Below are positions 15,401 to 23,384 of a stretch of 34,546 nt of DNA, in pieces. The position numbers and the translations under genes were made by a program. Positions within the stretch are counted from its first letter, which is position 1; the number at the start of each line of letters is the position of its first letter. The notes under the pieces are model-generated. The model worked only from the letters and a program-made list of their open reading frames with translations. It was not told the origin of the DNA and ran no database searches. The DNA comes from Leptospirales bacterium (GTDB lineage: Bacteria > Spirochaetota > Leptospiria > Leptospirales > Leptonemataceae): positions 1 to 34,546 of the forward strand of contig JAEUSB010000011.1 in assembly GCA_016788865.1 (NCBI GenBank). Reading direction: 5' to 3'.

Positions 15401-16243
15401 TCACGTTCGCGCGATGCAGATAGTCTCGCCGCGGGCGAGTCCATCCCCGTGACCAAAAGCTGCGTGATACTTTTCCGAATTCCAGAACTCGATCCGAGTG
15501 AATCCAGCCTCCACAAGAATCGCTTCGATCTCTGTTTGGCTGGCATCCCATTTGAACGGTTCGCTCTTTCGCTTAAGCCACAGATCAGCCAGCCAGGTTT
15601 GATTGTAGAAACCGATTCGACCCACCGTTAGCCGCTCCATGAAAGTAAAGATCAGCGCTCCCTGGCTCTGGCCAATGTGACGAAGGATCTTCTCTACCGT
15701 TTCTAGCGGGATATACATCAGGACCCCTTCAACGATCGTCAGGGCAGGGGTAGCAACCTCAGGCGTTGGAAGTTCTGAACCAAGGTCGACTGACTCAAAT
15801 CTCAGATTTTCGGGGAAGGACCCCAGGGCACGCCGTTTCACCCTTTGCGTTGCGGGATGATCCAGCTCAACGAACTGAACCCCGGGGAATTCCGGAGCCA
15901 GGCGCAGAGCCAGCGAATCAAAGCCCGCACCGACCACAACAAAGCTGCGAATGCCTTCTTGAAGCGAAAGCCGTGCCTGCCTTTCAATGAAGGCCTTCCG
16001 CAGGATATGATGCCGAAAGAGCCCTGGAATTGTAACGCTCTGGACCAGGCTCATTACGTTTCGAAACCATCGCTGCTCAATAAGAGCGGGAAGCATTGAC
16101 CCTGGTCGCGCGGCGCGAACAAAATCCTGGGCAAACCTGCGGGCTGATTCAGTAACCAGGTTTTGAAACCGGGGTTCTCTGGACGTGATGACCGTTCCCG
16201 CCGCCACTACTACTGCCGTTTGGCTTGCCATGTTCGCTTTCAT
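15401..16243 (-). CDS. LCM-family SAM-dependent methyltransferase
   Basis: 280 residues from the ATG at 16243, which overlaps the stop of the upstream FAD gene (ATGA) and has AGGAG 7 nt ahead. The SAM-binding glycine motif is FVVVGAGFDSLALRL near residue 100, followed by acidic FVELDHPATQRVKRRAL, then TIVEGVLMYIP, all typical of the leucine-carboxyl-methyltransferase-like family (PF04072/TIGR00027) of O-methyltransferases. The substrate is unknown. Coupling to an FAD-linked oxidase suggests a two-step modification of a small molecule or lipid; that is inference. Confidence 0.82.
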   Translation of the reverse strand: MKANMASQTAVVVAAGTVITSREPRFQNLVTESARRFAQDFVRAARPGSMLPALIEQRWFRNVMSLVQSVTIPGLFRHHILRKAFIERQARLSLQEGIRSFVVVGAGFDSLALRLAPEFPGVQFVELDHPATQRVKRRALGSFPENLRFESVDLGSELPTPEVATPALTIVEGVLMYIPLETVEKILRHIGQSQGALIFTFMERLTVGRIGFYNQTWLADLWLKRKSEPFKWDASQTEIEAILVEAGFTRIEFWNSEKYHAAFGHGDGLARGETICIART

Positions 16244-17679
16244 TGGTTTGCTCCTGAAAAAAGCCTGGCGTAGTGTCTGTACCAGTCGCTTTGAAATTTG
16301 TTCTCCGGATCTCGAATGGCTTTCGCGCGCAGGAATTCCCGGAAGCGCGGGTAGCACGTTTCTACCTGCTGAACTGAGGCAAAACGGTGATATGTAAGAT
16401 AGTATGATCCACCCTCTTCAATCGCAAGGTCGATTAACGTTCTAAAATGGTCTGCGGCGCGTTTCAATCCAACGTCAGAATGCTGCACGCAAAGATTGAA
16501 AACGATACAGGCCCAGTCCTGGCTTGCCCACGCAAGCACGCTCTCGGTGTCTTTTTGAATGAAACGGACAGTTCCGTAGATTAGATCCGCGCTGGATTCG
16601 CGAAAATAGCTGGCAGTTTTAGCCATAAAAGAAACCAGCCTGTTCCGCGGTACGTAGACCTCCGTTATCATTTCAGTCGAGGTACAATCTCTGCCAAGAT
16701 GAGCATCCAGTTGCGCGTGATAGTTTTCCAGATACACGCTGAACTGATGCCTTTCCGAGTCGTACAGCTGGCCGGATGTTGCAAGATAGAACTGGCAATA
16801 TTCTCTATACGCGGCGGCTTTGTCGTGATGAGCCAGCCAGAGCAAACGTTCCCAATTGCTTGCGCCAAGTTCAAGGTGTGCTGAGCTCTGGCGATGACGT
16901 TCGATTCTGTCGACCGGGGTATAGGTAGCAAAGACCCCGCGCGCCAGAAAATCGTCGGACTTTTCATCCGTGCAAAACTGAAAATCGCCGTAGAGGGCGC
17001 CGGCGGATACTCGATTGTCAATTGAGTGAATGAGGTCTTCCAGATGGACAATTGCCACATCCCGGCGCAGAGTCCGGCGCACATCCAGTCTGAGCTTTAC
17101 AGAATAGACAAAGCCAAATAGCCCGTAGCCGCCAATAGCAAGGGCAAACAGATCTGCATTCTCACTGCGACTGCAATTTTGAATCTCGCCCGAAGGATTA
17201 ACAAGCGTGAAGCTTTCGATATCGTCAATGAATGGTCTTAGATTGAGACCACGGCCGTGAATGTTTGCAGAGAGCGACCCACCGATGCTGAAATTGTCGG
17301 CGCCTGTTTGCTTCTGTCGAATAGCAAAATGCTCTGCCCGATTTCTGGGATCAAGCAGGTAGTCGGAAATAGCCGGCCACTGGATGCCGCTTTCAACTTC
17401 TATGATTCCCGTCGATCGATCAAGCGAAAGGACGCGATTCATTTTGTCCGTGCGAACGAGCGTGCGGTTCTCGCAAAATTGCTGACCACCCATTGCGTGA
17501 AAGCCACCTGCTGCTATTACGGATTCCTCGTATGAAATGGCGTGCGTGCACGCTTCGAGCGAATCAGGAAGCAGTACATTTCGCATGAACGTCCGATTCA
17601 GCTTTGAATGAATATCGTTTACAGTTCTTGATTGATTCAGGTCACCGGCGACCAAGTTACTCTTCAGAGTTTGTTGCAT
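16240..17679 (-). CDS. FAD-linked oxidase (PCMH/GlcD-type FAD-binding domain)
   Basis: 479 residues from the ATG at 17679, supported by GGAGGA four bases upstream. The N-terminal PCMH-type FAD domain shows AAGGFHAMGGQQF (residues 56-68) and the pyrophosphate-binding FSIGGSLSANIHGRG near 131-145, then IGGYGLFGFVYSVKLRL. The C-terminal substrate domain ends YPRFREFLRAKAIRDPENKF, like D-arabinono-lactone or sugar oxidases (ALO/DprE1 relatives). The His in NIHGRG lies where some members bind FAD covalently. The substrate is unknown. It begins about 220 nt after the respiratory operon on the same strand. Confidence 0.85.
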   Translation of the reverse strand: MQQTLKSNLVAGDLNQSRTVNDIHSKLNRTFMRNVLLPDSLEACTHAISYEESVIAAGGFHAMGGQQFCENRTLVRTDKMNRVLSLDRSTGIIEVESGIQWPAISDYLLDPRNRAEHFAIRQKQTGADNFSIGGSLSANIHGRGLNLRPFIDDIESFTLVNPSGEIQNCSRSENADLFALAIGGYGLFGFVYSVKLRLDVRRTLRRDVAIVHLEDLIHSIDNRVSAGALYGDFQFCTDEKSDDFLARGVFATYTPVDRIERHRQSSAHLELGASNWERLLWLAHHDKAAAYREYCQFYLATSGQLYDSERHQFSVYLENYHAQLDAHLGRDCTSTEMITEVYVPRNRLVSFMAKTASYFRESSADLIYGTVRFIQKDTESVLAWASQDWACIVFNLCVQHSDVGLKRAADHFRTLIDLAIEEGGSYYLTYHRFASVQQVETCYPRFREFLRAKAIRDPENKFQSDWYRHYARLFSGANQ

Positions 17680-17866
17680 TGAGTCCTCCAATTGTTTGGA
17701 CTCTAGCGCAGAGGAGGCCGGTTGTCTGGAAAACCGGGGTGAGTTGCAAAATTGCGGGGCGAAATGAACTGGTTTGCTCAGGGCATTGGCAAAAATATTG
17801 TGTCCGGTCGAAAAAAGTGCGAACCTGAGGGCAGAGCCTCAAATTGCCGAGATCCCCTCGAATTTT

Positions 17867-17888
17867 TGCACGCTCTTTCGAGCGTGCA
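17867..17888 (-). terminator. Perfect 9-bp hairpin downstream of the respiratory operon
   Basis: TGCACGCTC-TTTC-GAGCGTGCA: 9-bp stem, 4-nt loop, 12 nt after the stop of the last operon gene (minus strand). On that strand it is followed by AAAAATTC rather than a T-run, so it is at best an atypical terminator or 3' stabilising hairpin. The remaining bases between 17692 and 17900 show no gene; weak AT-rich -10-like sequence lies near 17790-17815. Confidence 0.45.
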
Positions 17889-17900
17889 GACTGCAGCGCC

Positions 17901-18413
17901 TTATTTAGGCTGCGGCGCGTCTTTGATAATGTTTGGATTCCTTGTGCTCAGGTAGTAGACAACTTCCCATACTTGCGTTGAGTTTTCCAGGCCACCTCTA
18001 GGTGGCATGACGCTCTTGGCTTTGATTGCCTCGCTGGCGCCCACACCACGGTTGATGAGTTTGGCCAGCGCTGTTTCTTTGGGCTCTTTGAAGTGCAACC
18101 ATTCGTCGTCTTTGAGACTTGGACAGGAAATTCCTTCCAGGTTAGGTCCGTGGCAAGCCGCGCATGTCTTGTAGAGTGCCTCGCCATTCGCAATAGACTG
18201 AGCATTCCGAGGTGGAATGATATCGAGTGGTGGGATTATGATCCCCTGACCAGTCGATTGTCTGTAGGCATTTTGATTGTTCTGTCCCAGAAATCCGTGA
18301 TAGAAGATAGCATACATGCCACCCGCTACAAAGACCAATCCGAACAAGAAATAGAGCCAGGCAAGTCCATGCTTGCTCGGGCCTTTTTTAGGTGAATGTC
18401 CTGCTTCGCTCAT
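17901..18413 (-). CDS. CcoP-like monohaem cytochrome c, membrane-anchored
   Basis: 170 residues. There is one N-terminal transmembrane helix (GLAWLYFLFGLVFVAGGMYAIFY, with a cytoplasmic Lys-rich lead), then a periplasmic class I cytochrome c domain with a single haem site CAACH (C84, C87, H88) and a likely axial Met in SVMPPRGG. The order (anchor, then NGEALYKTCAACHG) and its position after CcoN- and CcoO-like genes mark it as the CcoP counterpart. Real CcoP has two haem-c domains and is about 300 residues, so this is a half-size, one-haem form. AAGGA stands 7 nt before the ATG. It is the last gene of the operon. Confidence 0.8.
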   Translation of the reverse strand: MSEAGHSPKKGPSKHGLAWLYFLFGLVFVAGGMYAIFYHGFLGQNNQNAYRQSTGQGIIIPPLDIIPPRNAQSIANGEALYKTCAACHGPNLEGISCPSLKDDEWLHFKEPKETALAKLINRGVGASEAIKAKSVMPPRGGLENSTQVWEVVYYLSTRNPNIIKDAPQPK

Positions 18414-18426
18414 AATGATTCCTTAC

Positions 18427-19083
18427 TCAGCGGTAATACGCGCCATCAAACTGCATGCGTTTTTGGCCCAGACTTGCCAGATACGCAATCAATGCATCGC
18501 CACGGCTCTGTCCTTCAAGGCGATCGAAGGCGCTCTTCTGGAATGGATCCGAGAATGGAACACCGGCCTGCATCATCATGCGGATCTTCCATGAAAGGAA
18601 CATTGGTTGAAGTTCTGTTTCTTCAAACAGGTAGGCATATGCATGAAAGCGATTCTTCAGCGTGTCTTCTTTTCCGCCGCGAATGAATGACTTAATGGAC
18701 GCAGCGTCCTGGCGGCTTGCAAGACGAGAAAGGTCAGGACCCAGACGAGCACTTCCGCGCATTGCGGGTGTCTCATGTGCGTACTCCATTGCTACAGGCA
18801 TTGGAAAGTAGCCGTACTTGTCGGCGTCGGCAAAGCGTGCAACTTCCCAGCCCATTGGTCTGAGGTTTTGCGAATGGCAATACTGGCAGCCTTCCTGGAA
18901 ATATACTTCCTGGCCCTTGATGACAAGCGCGTCTTCCGTGCTCAGTTGCGCATGCGAACCGTAAGAGTGATTTCTCTGGTATGGAACGACGACTGAAATG
19001 ATGTAACCGATCAGAATGATTCCCACGACGGAACCCACGGTTCTACCCGGAGTTTTGAAAAGAGAATCGAATGCGCGCGACAT
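18427..19083 (-). CDS. CcoO-like membrane-bound monohaem cytochrome c
   Basis: 218 residues with one N-terminal transmembrane helix and a CcoO fold: YFQEGCQYCHSQNLRPMGWE (haem Cys66, Cys69, His70), then GSARLGPDLSRLASR and SRGDALIAYLASLGQ, matching CcoO 'REGCYNCHSQMIRP', 'GSkRTGPDLaRvG' and 'DALIAYLQ.LG'. Where CcoO has MPAYPWL, with the axial Met, this protein reads FHAYAYL (F146, H147), so the usual Met ligand is missing and a His is adjacent. The start shares one base with the preceding stop (TAATG). It is probably a low-potential haem subunit beside the CcoN-like protein. Confidence 0.87.
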   Translation of the reverse strand: MSRAFDSLFKTPGRTVGSVVGIILIGYIISVVVPYQRNHSYGSHAQLSTEDALVIKGQEVYFQEGCQYCHSQNLRPMGWEVARFADADKYGYFPMPVAMEYAHETPAMRGSARLGPDLSRLASRQDAASIKSFIRGGKEDTLKNRFHAYAYLFEETELQPMFLSWKIRMMMQAGVPFSDPFQKSAFDRLEGQSRGDALIAYLASLGQKRMQFDGAYYR

Positions 19084-20540
19084 TAGTGCGCCTCCTGGGA
19101 ATGAGCTTCTTCGGGCAGATGTAGATCTGGCTCTTTATATGCCTCTCCGCTTCCGCGCCAGATTGATAACATTGCAAAGGCCCAGGCGAGCAAGCTGAAG
19201 GCTGTCGCCAGATAGCCAACGAGATGCAGACCACGGAAACCAAGCAGGTAGTGCAATGTAGGTGAAGTAGAAGGGTCGGCCAGATTGCCGGCGAACAACA
19301 CTCCTGCAAATGCAGGCTGGAGGAGTTTTCCGCCCTCCATTCCAGAAATGGTCGAGCCTTCAATTACACCCTGAACTACGTTAGTCAGAATCATCAGGAA
19401 TGATCCAAGGACGGCAAAGAATAGTGCGACCCCGGCACTTCCGCCTGACGTTGCCTTTCCAGTATAGCGCTGTGAAAACACAAGGCCAACGCCTGAAAGA
19501 CCAAGCGCTGAAAGGATCAGAATATCAGAAGCTATGTCTTGAGAATTCCACCAGGTCAGGCCAATATGAGCCTGCATGAATCGCGGAAGAGAAATCGCGC
19601 GAAGCAGAGTCAAGAATAGCAGGAAGCGAAGGGTCCAGCGCATGAACGCGCCATCGCGATCGAGTTCAACTGCATGCGGACCGCGCGAAATTGTGTAGAG
19701 CAGATTCCACGTGCCCATCAGAATCACGACCGAAAGCGCAATTCCAAACACGATTCCTGCTGTTGCAGTCTTCTGTGGCCCCGGACCCAAAGCAAGAAAC
19801 GCCGAGCCTGACAACGGAATCAAGAAAGCCATTGTAACTGCTTGAAACTTTACTGCACCGTCGTTATAGATGGGCAACTTGAGATGGGCAGGGAGCAAGT
19901 AGTAAAGAAGGCCGAATAACGGGAACAATACCAGGAAGCCCAGAATCCCCATTCGGTAGAATTCCTGGACGGACGCGTCTGGCATCCCGGCCGTTATTGG
20001 CGAGGATCCAAACGGGCTGTACGGAAGTGAAAGGTTTCCAAGAAGGAAAGTCAATGCGCCACCCGTGAAGCCAATCAGCACGTAGAGGGAAGGGGCCGTC
20101 ATTTCGCTCTTAGCAGAACGAAGTGCCACAACCACAAATAGAGCAAGCGATAAGAAATACAAGTTGTCTGATAGCCAGCTCCATTCGCCGTACTCGCGGC
20201 CTTTGTTCAGTCCGCAGAGAATGGTTACCACGCCAAGAATCAAAGCCAGCTGTTGAAGAGCAAAGCCTGCAAGCGCTACCCACTGCCATTTCAGTTCGCC
20301 TTCTTTCTGTAAAAGAAAATACGATGCAGCTGTGATTACGCCAACCCAGCCGCCAAAGATCAATGCAGTGGTGAAAAGCGGACGGATGATTCCAAAACCG
20401 AGCACATCTGGAGCAGGAACCCCTGCCATCAGCTGCAATTGATTGAGTAAGCCAAACACCAGCGCTGCCAGAATCCAGAGGACGCCCGCAAGTACGTGGA
20501 GTGAAATTACTTTTCTAAAGTCGGGTGTGAGGGCAATCAT
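19083..20540 (-). CDS. CcoN homologue lacking all haem- and copper-binding histidines
   Basis: 485 residues, about the size of cbb3 subunit I, with around twelve transmembrane helices. Landmarks align with CcoN. RPLFTTALIFG (TM2) stands for RPLHTNAVIFG, so the low-spin haem His is Phe56. EFYRMGILGF stands for WWYGHNAVGF, so the CuB His is Met197. LGPGPQKTA stands for AGPHHLHYTA, so the His pair is G254-P255. NSQDIASDILILSALG stands for HYTDWTIGHVHSGALG, so the haem ligands are I340 and I342. It therefore cannot carry the two haems b or CuB in the normal way. Spacing and YYLLP/LP.Y landmarks are otherwise kept and the frame is intact, so it looks maintained rather than decaying. ATGA overlap with the cytochrome gene upstream and TAATG with the ccoO-like gene downstream. 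Confidence 0.82.
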   Translation of the reverse strand: MIALTPDFRKVISLHVLAGVLWILAALVFGLLNQLQLMAGVPAPDVLGFGIIRPLFTTALIFGGWVGVITAASYFLLQKEGELKWQWVALAGFALQQLALILGVVTILCGLNKGREYGEWSWLSDNLYFLSLALFVVVALRSAKSEMTAPSLYVLIGFTGGALTFLLGNLSLPYSPFGSSPITAGMPDASVQEFYRMGILGFLVLFPLFGLLYYLLPAHLKLPIYNDGAVKFQAVTMAFLIPLSGSAFLALGPGPQKTATAGIVFGIALSVVILMGTWNLLYTISRGPHAVELDRDGAFMRWTLRFLLFLTLLRAISLPRFMQAHIGLTWWNSQDIASDILILSALGLSGVGLVFSQRYTGKATSGGSAGVALFFAVLGSFLMILTNVVQGVIEGSTISGMEGGKLLQPAFAGVLFAGNLADPSTSPTLHYLLGFRGLHLVGYLATAFSLLAWAFAMLSIWRGSGEAYKEPDLHLPEEAHSQEAH

Positions 20541-21457
20541 TGAGCAATACTCCGGATGAATTCAGACAGCGAAGCCCATTCAGCGTCGGTGAGACTTGCG
20601 AAACTATCTTGTAAGACGCTACCAGCAGGATGCGCCCCTTTCAGTGCACCACCGCTACCAATGGAGTCGGAAGTTGCGAAATCACGCGTTGCGACTGCGG
20701 CGCGAACCAGGTGCTTGTCGCTGTGCATATTGCCCTGGCCTTTGATGAGTCCCATTCCATAGGTAATCGATTTGCCTTCGCCATAGTTTCCATGGCAGGC
20801 AGCACAATTGTTTGCGTAGAGCGCGGCTCCTTCTCCAGCAAGCGGCCGCTGCAGGCGCTCTGCGGAAACCGTTCCAGGAGCACGATCTGGTTTGATAGCT
20901 GCAAATTTTAAGAGATCTTTCAGGTCCGGTGCCTTTTCGCGCTGGTCATTTGGTTTGTAGCCAATTTCCCATCTGCGGCGATTCTTTGATGCCAGATCTT
21001 GATAGATGGCGCGAACTTCTGCCATTTGCGCTTCTACATTCTTCTTCTGTTCAACAGCTTTCTCGCCGGTGAGTGGCTTGCGAAGGGAAAAGAGGAAGTT
21101 CGCCATGGCCCAGCGGCCTGCATCGGTTAGAGCCTGGTTTGAATGTGCTTTAAATTTTTCAGTTCCGGCCGTGATGGCTTTGAAATAGACAACGGGAGTT
21201 TTCTCAGGACCTACAGCAGCAACAAAGCTGGTTGGTGGAACTGGCAGACCTGCTGCTTCCGGTCCCTTTCCATCCCAGGCGGTTCCGTGGCAGTTCTGGC
21301 AACCCTGTTGTCCGTAGAGCAGGGAACCCATGAACATCTGATCATCAGACGTTCTGTACGGGCGCACATCGGTTAATGTGGATTTCTTGCAGCTTACCAG
21401 AGCGGCCGCCACAAGGGCTAATAGAAGTATATGTTTCGAATTCACGATAGTCCTCAT
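20537..21457 (-). CDS. Diheme cytochrome c lipoprotein
   Basis: 306 residues if started at the ATG at 21457, which overlaps the actF stop (ATGA); an ATG six codons earlier is possible. A lipoprotein signal ends ALVSC (Cys23 lipidated). Two class I cytochrome domains follow: CQNCHG at residues 53-57 and CAACHG at 218-222, joined by a charged, Lys/Glu-rich linker of about 60 residues around 130-190. It lies exactly between the ACIII genes and the cbb3-like genes, so it is a good candidate electron carrier between them. In caa3-type clusters this position usually holds oxidase subunits instead. Confidence 0.85.
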   Translation of the reverse strand: MRTIVNSKHILLLALVAAALVSCKKSTLTDVRPYRTSDDQMFMGSLLYGQQGCQNCHGTAWDGKGPEAAGLPVPPTSFVAAVGPEKTPVVYFKAITAGTEKFKAHSNQALTDAGRWAMANFLFSLRKPLTGEKAVEQKKNVEAQMAEVRAIYQDLASKNRRRWEIGYKPNDQREKAPDLKDLLKFAAIKPDRAPGTVSAERLQRPLAGEGAALYANNCAACHGNYGEGKSITYGMGLIKGQGNMHSDKHLVRAAVATRDFATSDSIGSGGALKGAHPAGSVLQDSFASLTDAEWASLSEFIRSIAQ

Positions 21458-22698
21458 TGATGCCAGTGGAGGCATTCCTCCAATCTCGGGTCTCCCTTTG
21501 GAATGAGCGAAGTGCGACTCATAGCTGAACCAACGATCCAGATGAAGCTCCCCGCAACCACCATCAGTGGCCCCAGCTCCTGCCAGGAGAACGGCACGAA
21601 GTGACCGTTGTCGAGTGTCGGGTACGTTACCCAGTAAACATCGATCACCTGACCGAGTAGAACAGCCGCGGCAACGCTTGCTAGATGATTCAGATTACGT
21701 TTCCATTTGCGTTGAATGATCATGAAAAACGGAACCAGGAATCTAACTATGACCAGAAGAAGTGCAACTGCACCCCATGGTTGAAAGCCCATAGTTGGCG
21801 AATAAATGCGTTTGTGATAGAAGATAGTCTCTTCTGGAATGTGTGCATACCAGATCAGCAGGAACTGGCAGATCATCACATAGGCCCAGAAAATGGAATG
21901 GCCCCACATGTATTTGCCCATGTCATGGTAGTGGTTTTCATTGAGCGAATCACCAAAGTAACCGGCCCCTTTTAGATACCAGATCCAGAGGATAATGGAA
22001 GAGAAGGTGGTAAGCGCAAGCCCGGCGTAGCAGTACGGAGCCCACATAGTTGAAAACCAGTGCGGCTCAAGGCTCATACTTAAATCCCAGGAGTTAGCAG
22101 AGTAGCTCAGTGCAAACAGGATGACGAATACAGCCGACCATTTTGCGAGTGATCGCGTAATTGAAATGGAAGGATTTGAATCCTGCGATGTCGATTTCTT
22201 CCAGAGGACAAAACCAAATGCCAGCCACATCAGAACAAAGACAATGTTCCGGCCCACGAAGAAGCCTGGATTGAGCCATGGTCTTTTTACAGCCAGGAGA
22301 TGGTCGTTTGGATCCGCGTGAACCCAGTGGCTGAAAACGCTGCCAAGCCCCAGGAACACGATGATCATCAGGACAAGAACGACGGGAAGGAACCAGAAAT
22401 AGTTTTCCGCAATGCGGCGAATGCTCACGCACCAGGCCGCACCGGCCAGATGATTGAATGCGACGAAATAGATCCCGCCCAGCGCCAGTGGCAGAGCAAC
22501 TTGCAATGCCAGGTGTAATGACATGAACAAACGGGGATTGGCTGCTTCATGCCCGCCGTGCCCGGCAGAACTTGGATGCCATACAAATACGAATTGAAGG
22601 CCAATCAGCACCGCGCCAATCACGATCAATGACATGCAGATCAATCGCAGCTTTGGTGAGAATTGGAAGTTTAAGGCTTTTTCTTCAGGAAGTTTCAT
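21454..22698 (-). CDS. actF: Alternative complex III subunit ActF (NrfD-like quinol:electron-transfer membrane protein)
   Basis: 414 residues with about ten hydrophobic helices. The sequence reads as ActF: a short N-terminal leader, a first helix, then HGGHEAANPRLFMSLHLALQ, AENYFWFLPVVLVLMI, HWVHADPNDHLLAVKRPWLN, and AKWSAVFVILFALSYSANSWDLSMSLEPHWFSTMW further on; the D.SMSLEPHWFSTMW string is characteristic of ActF. NrfD-type subunits bind menaquinol near the periplasmic side, and ActF is thought to help proton translocation. It lies between actE and the diheme cytochrome. Confidence 0.92.
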   Translation of the reverse strand: MKLPEEKALNFQFSPKLRLICMSLIVIGAVLIGLQFVFVWHPSSAGHGGHEAANPRLFMSLHLALQVALPLALGGIYFVAFNHLAGAAWCVSIRRIAENYFWFLPVVLVLMIIVFLGLGSVFSHWVHADPNDHLLAVKRPWLNPGFFVGRNIVFVLMWLAFGFVLWKKSTSQDSNPSISITRSLAKWSAVFVILFALSYSANSWDLSMSLEPHWFSTMWAPYCYAGLALTTFSSIILWIWYLKGAGYFGDSLNENHYHDMGKYMWGHSIFWAYVMICQFLLIWYAHIPEETIFYHKRIYSPTMGFQPWGAVALLLVIVRFLVPFFMIIQRKWKRNLNHLASVAAAVLLGQVIDVYWVTYPTLDNGHFVPFSWQELGPLMVVAGSFIWIVGSAMSRTSLIPKGDPRLEECLHWHQ

Positions 22699-22716
22699 AA
22701 TTTCTCAATCGAAGGA

Positions 22717-23367
22717 TTAGTTCGATGCCCCCTTTTTCTGGAGGACGCGAACGTAGTGAACGATAGCCCAGCGATCAGCCGGACGAATCTGTGCTGCATA
22801 CGGGAGCATGTTTCCACGACCCATTGTGATCATATGGAAGATTTTTCCATCCTGCCAGTCCTTTGCTGCCCCTGTGATCAATGAAGGCGGAGCCGTCATT
22901 CTTGGAACTACAGGGCCGTCGCCTTCGCCCAGATGGCCATGACAGACAGAGCAATAGACTTCATATTCTTTCTGGCCGCGTTCAAGTACAGCAGCCGTCA
23001 GCGGAAGTGGATTCTTGAGAGCCGCACCAGCCTGATCGATTTCAGCCTGGGAATACGGATATGGATCATACCCGCGCGGAACCGTTCCTTCCGGTGGAAC
23101 GCGCATGGAAGAACCAGGTCCACCAAAAACTTCGTTTTGATCGGCGCCTTTTAATAGACTGACCTTCACGTCAGCGAGGGTTGTTGTATCTTCACGCTGG
23201 GATTTTACAAACGATTGGTCGTGCATGTCCAGGAACCAGTGTATCCCGGAAACGTTTGAATGATAGCGACCGCCTGTGATGACCCAAATGAGTCCCCAGA
23301 AAAGACCCATAAATACTATTGCCAGGGTCCAGCGAGTGATCAGTGATTTTTTCTCTTCCTGCGTCAT
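22717..23367 (-). CDS. actE: Alternative complex III subunit ActE (membrane-anchored monohaem cytochrome c)
   Basis: 216 residues. One N-terminal transmembrane helix (residues about 12-31) precedes the ActE-specific stretch MRVPPEGTVPRGYDPYPY and a cytochrome c domain, with haem site CSVCH (C139, C142, H143) and axial Met187 in GRGNMLPYA. ActE passes electrons from the ActA/ActB core towards periplasmic acceptors. It sits 18 nt upstream of actF. Length and layout are normal for the family. Confidence 0.92.
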   Translation of the reverse strand: MTQEEKKSLITRWTLAIVFMGLFWGLIWVITGGRYHSNVSGIHWFLDMHDQSFVKSQREDTTTLADVKVSLLKGADQNEVFGGPGSSMRVPPEGTVPRGYDPYPYSQAEIDQAGAALKNPLPLTAAVLERGQKEYEVYCSVCHGHLGEGDGPVVPRMTAPPSLITGAAKDWQDGKIFHMITMGRGNMLPYAAQIRPADRWAIVHYVRVLQKKGASN

Positions 23368-23384
23368 GATGATCCTTACTTATT

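Noticed and set aside
17867..17888. Classic intrinsic terminator with T-tract
   Set aside because: The hairpin is perfect, but the T-run is on the wrong side for the operon's direction, so only a tentative terminator is listed.
19083..20540. Annotating this gene as a functional cbb3 oxidase subunit I
   Set aside because: All six canonical histidines are missing, so oxygen reduction by the normal mechanism is impossible.
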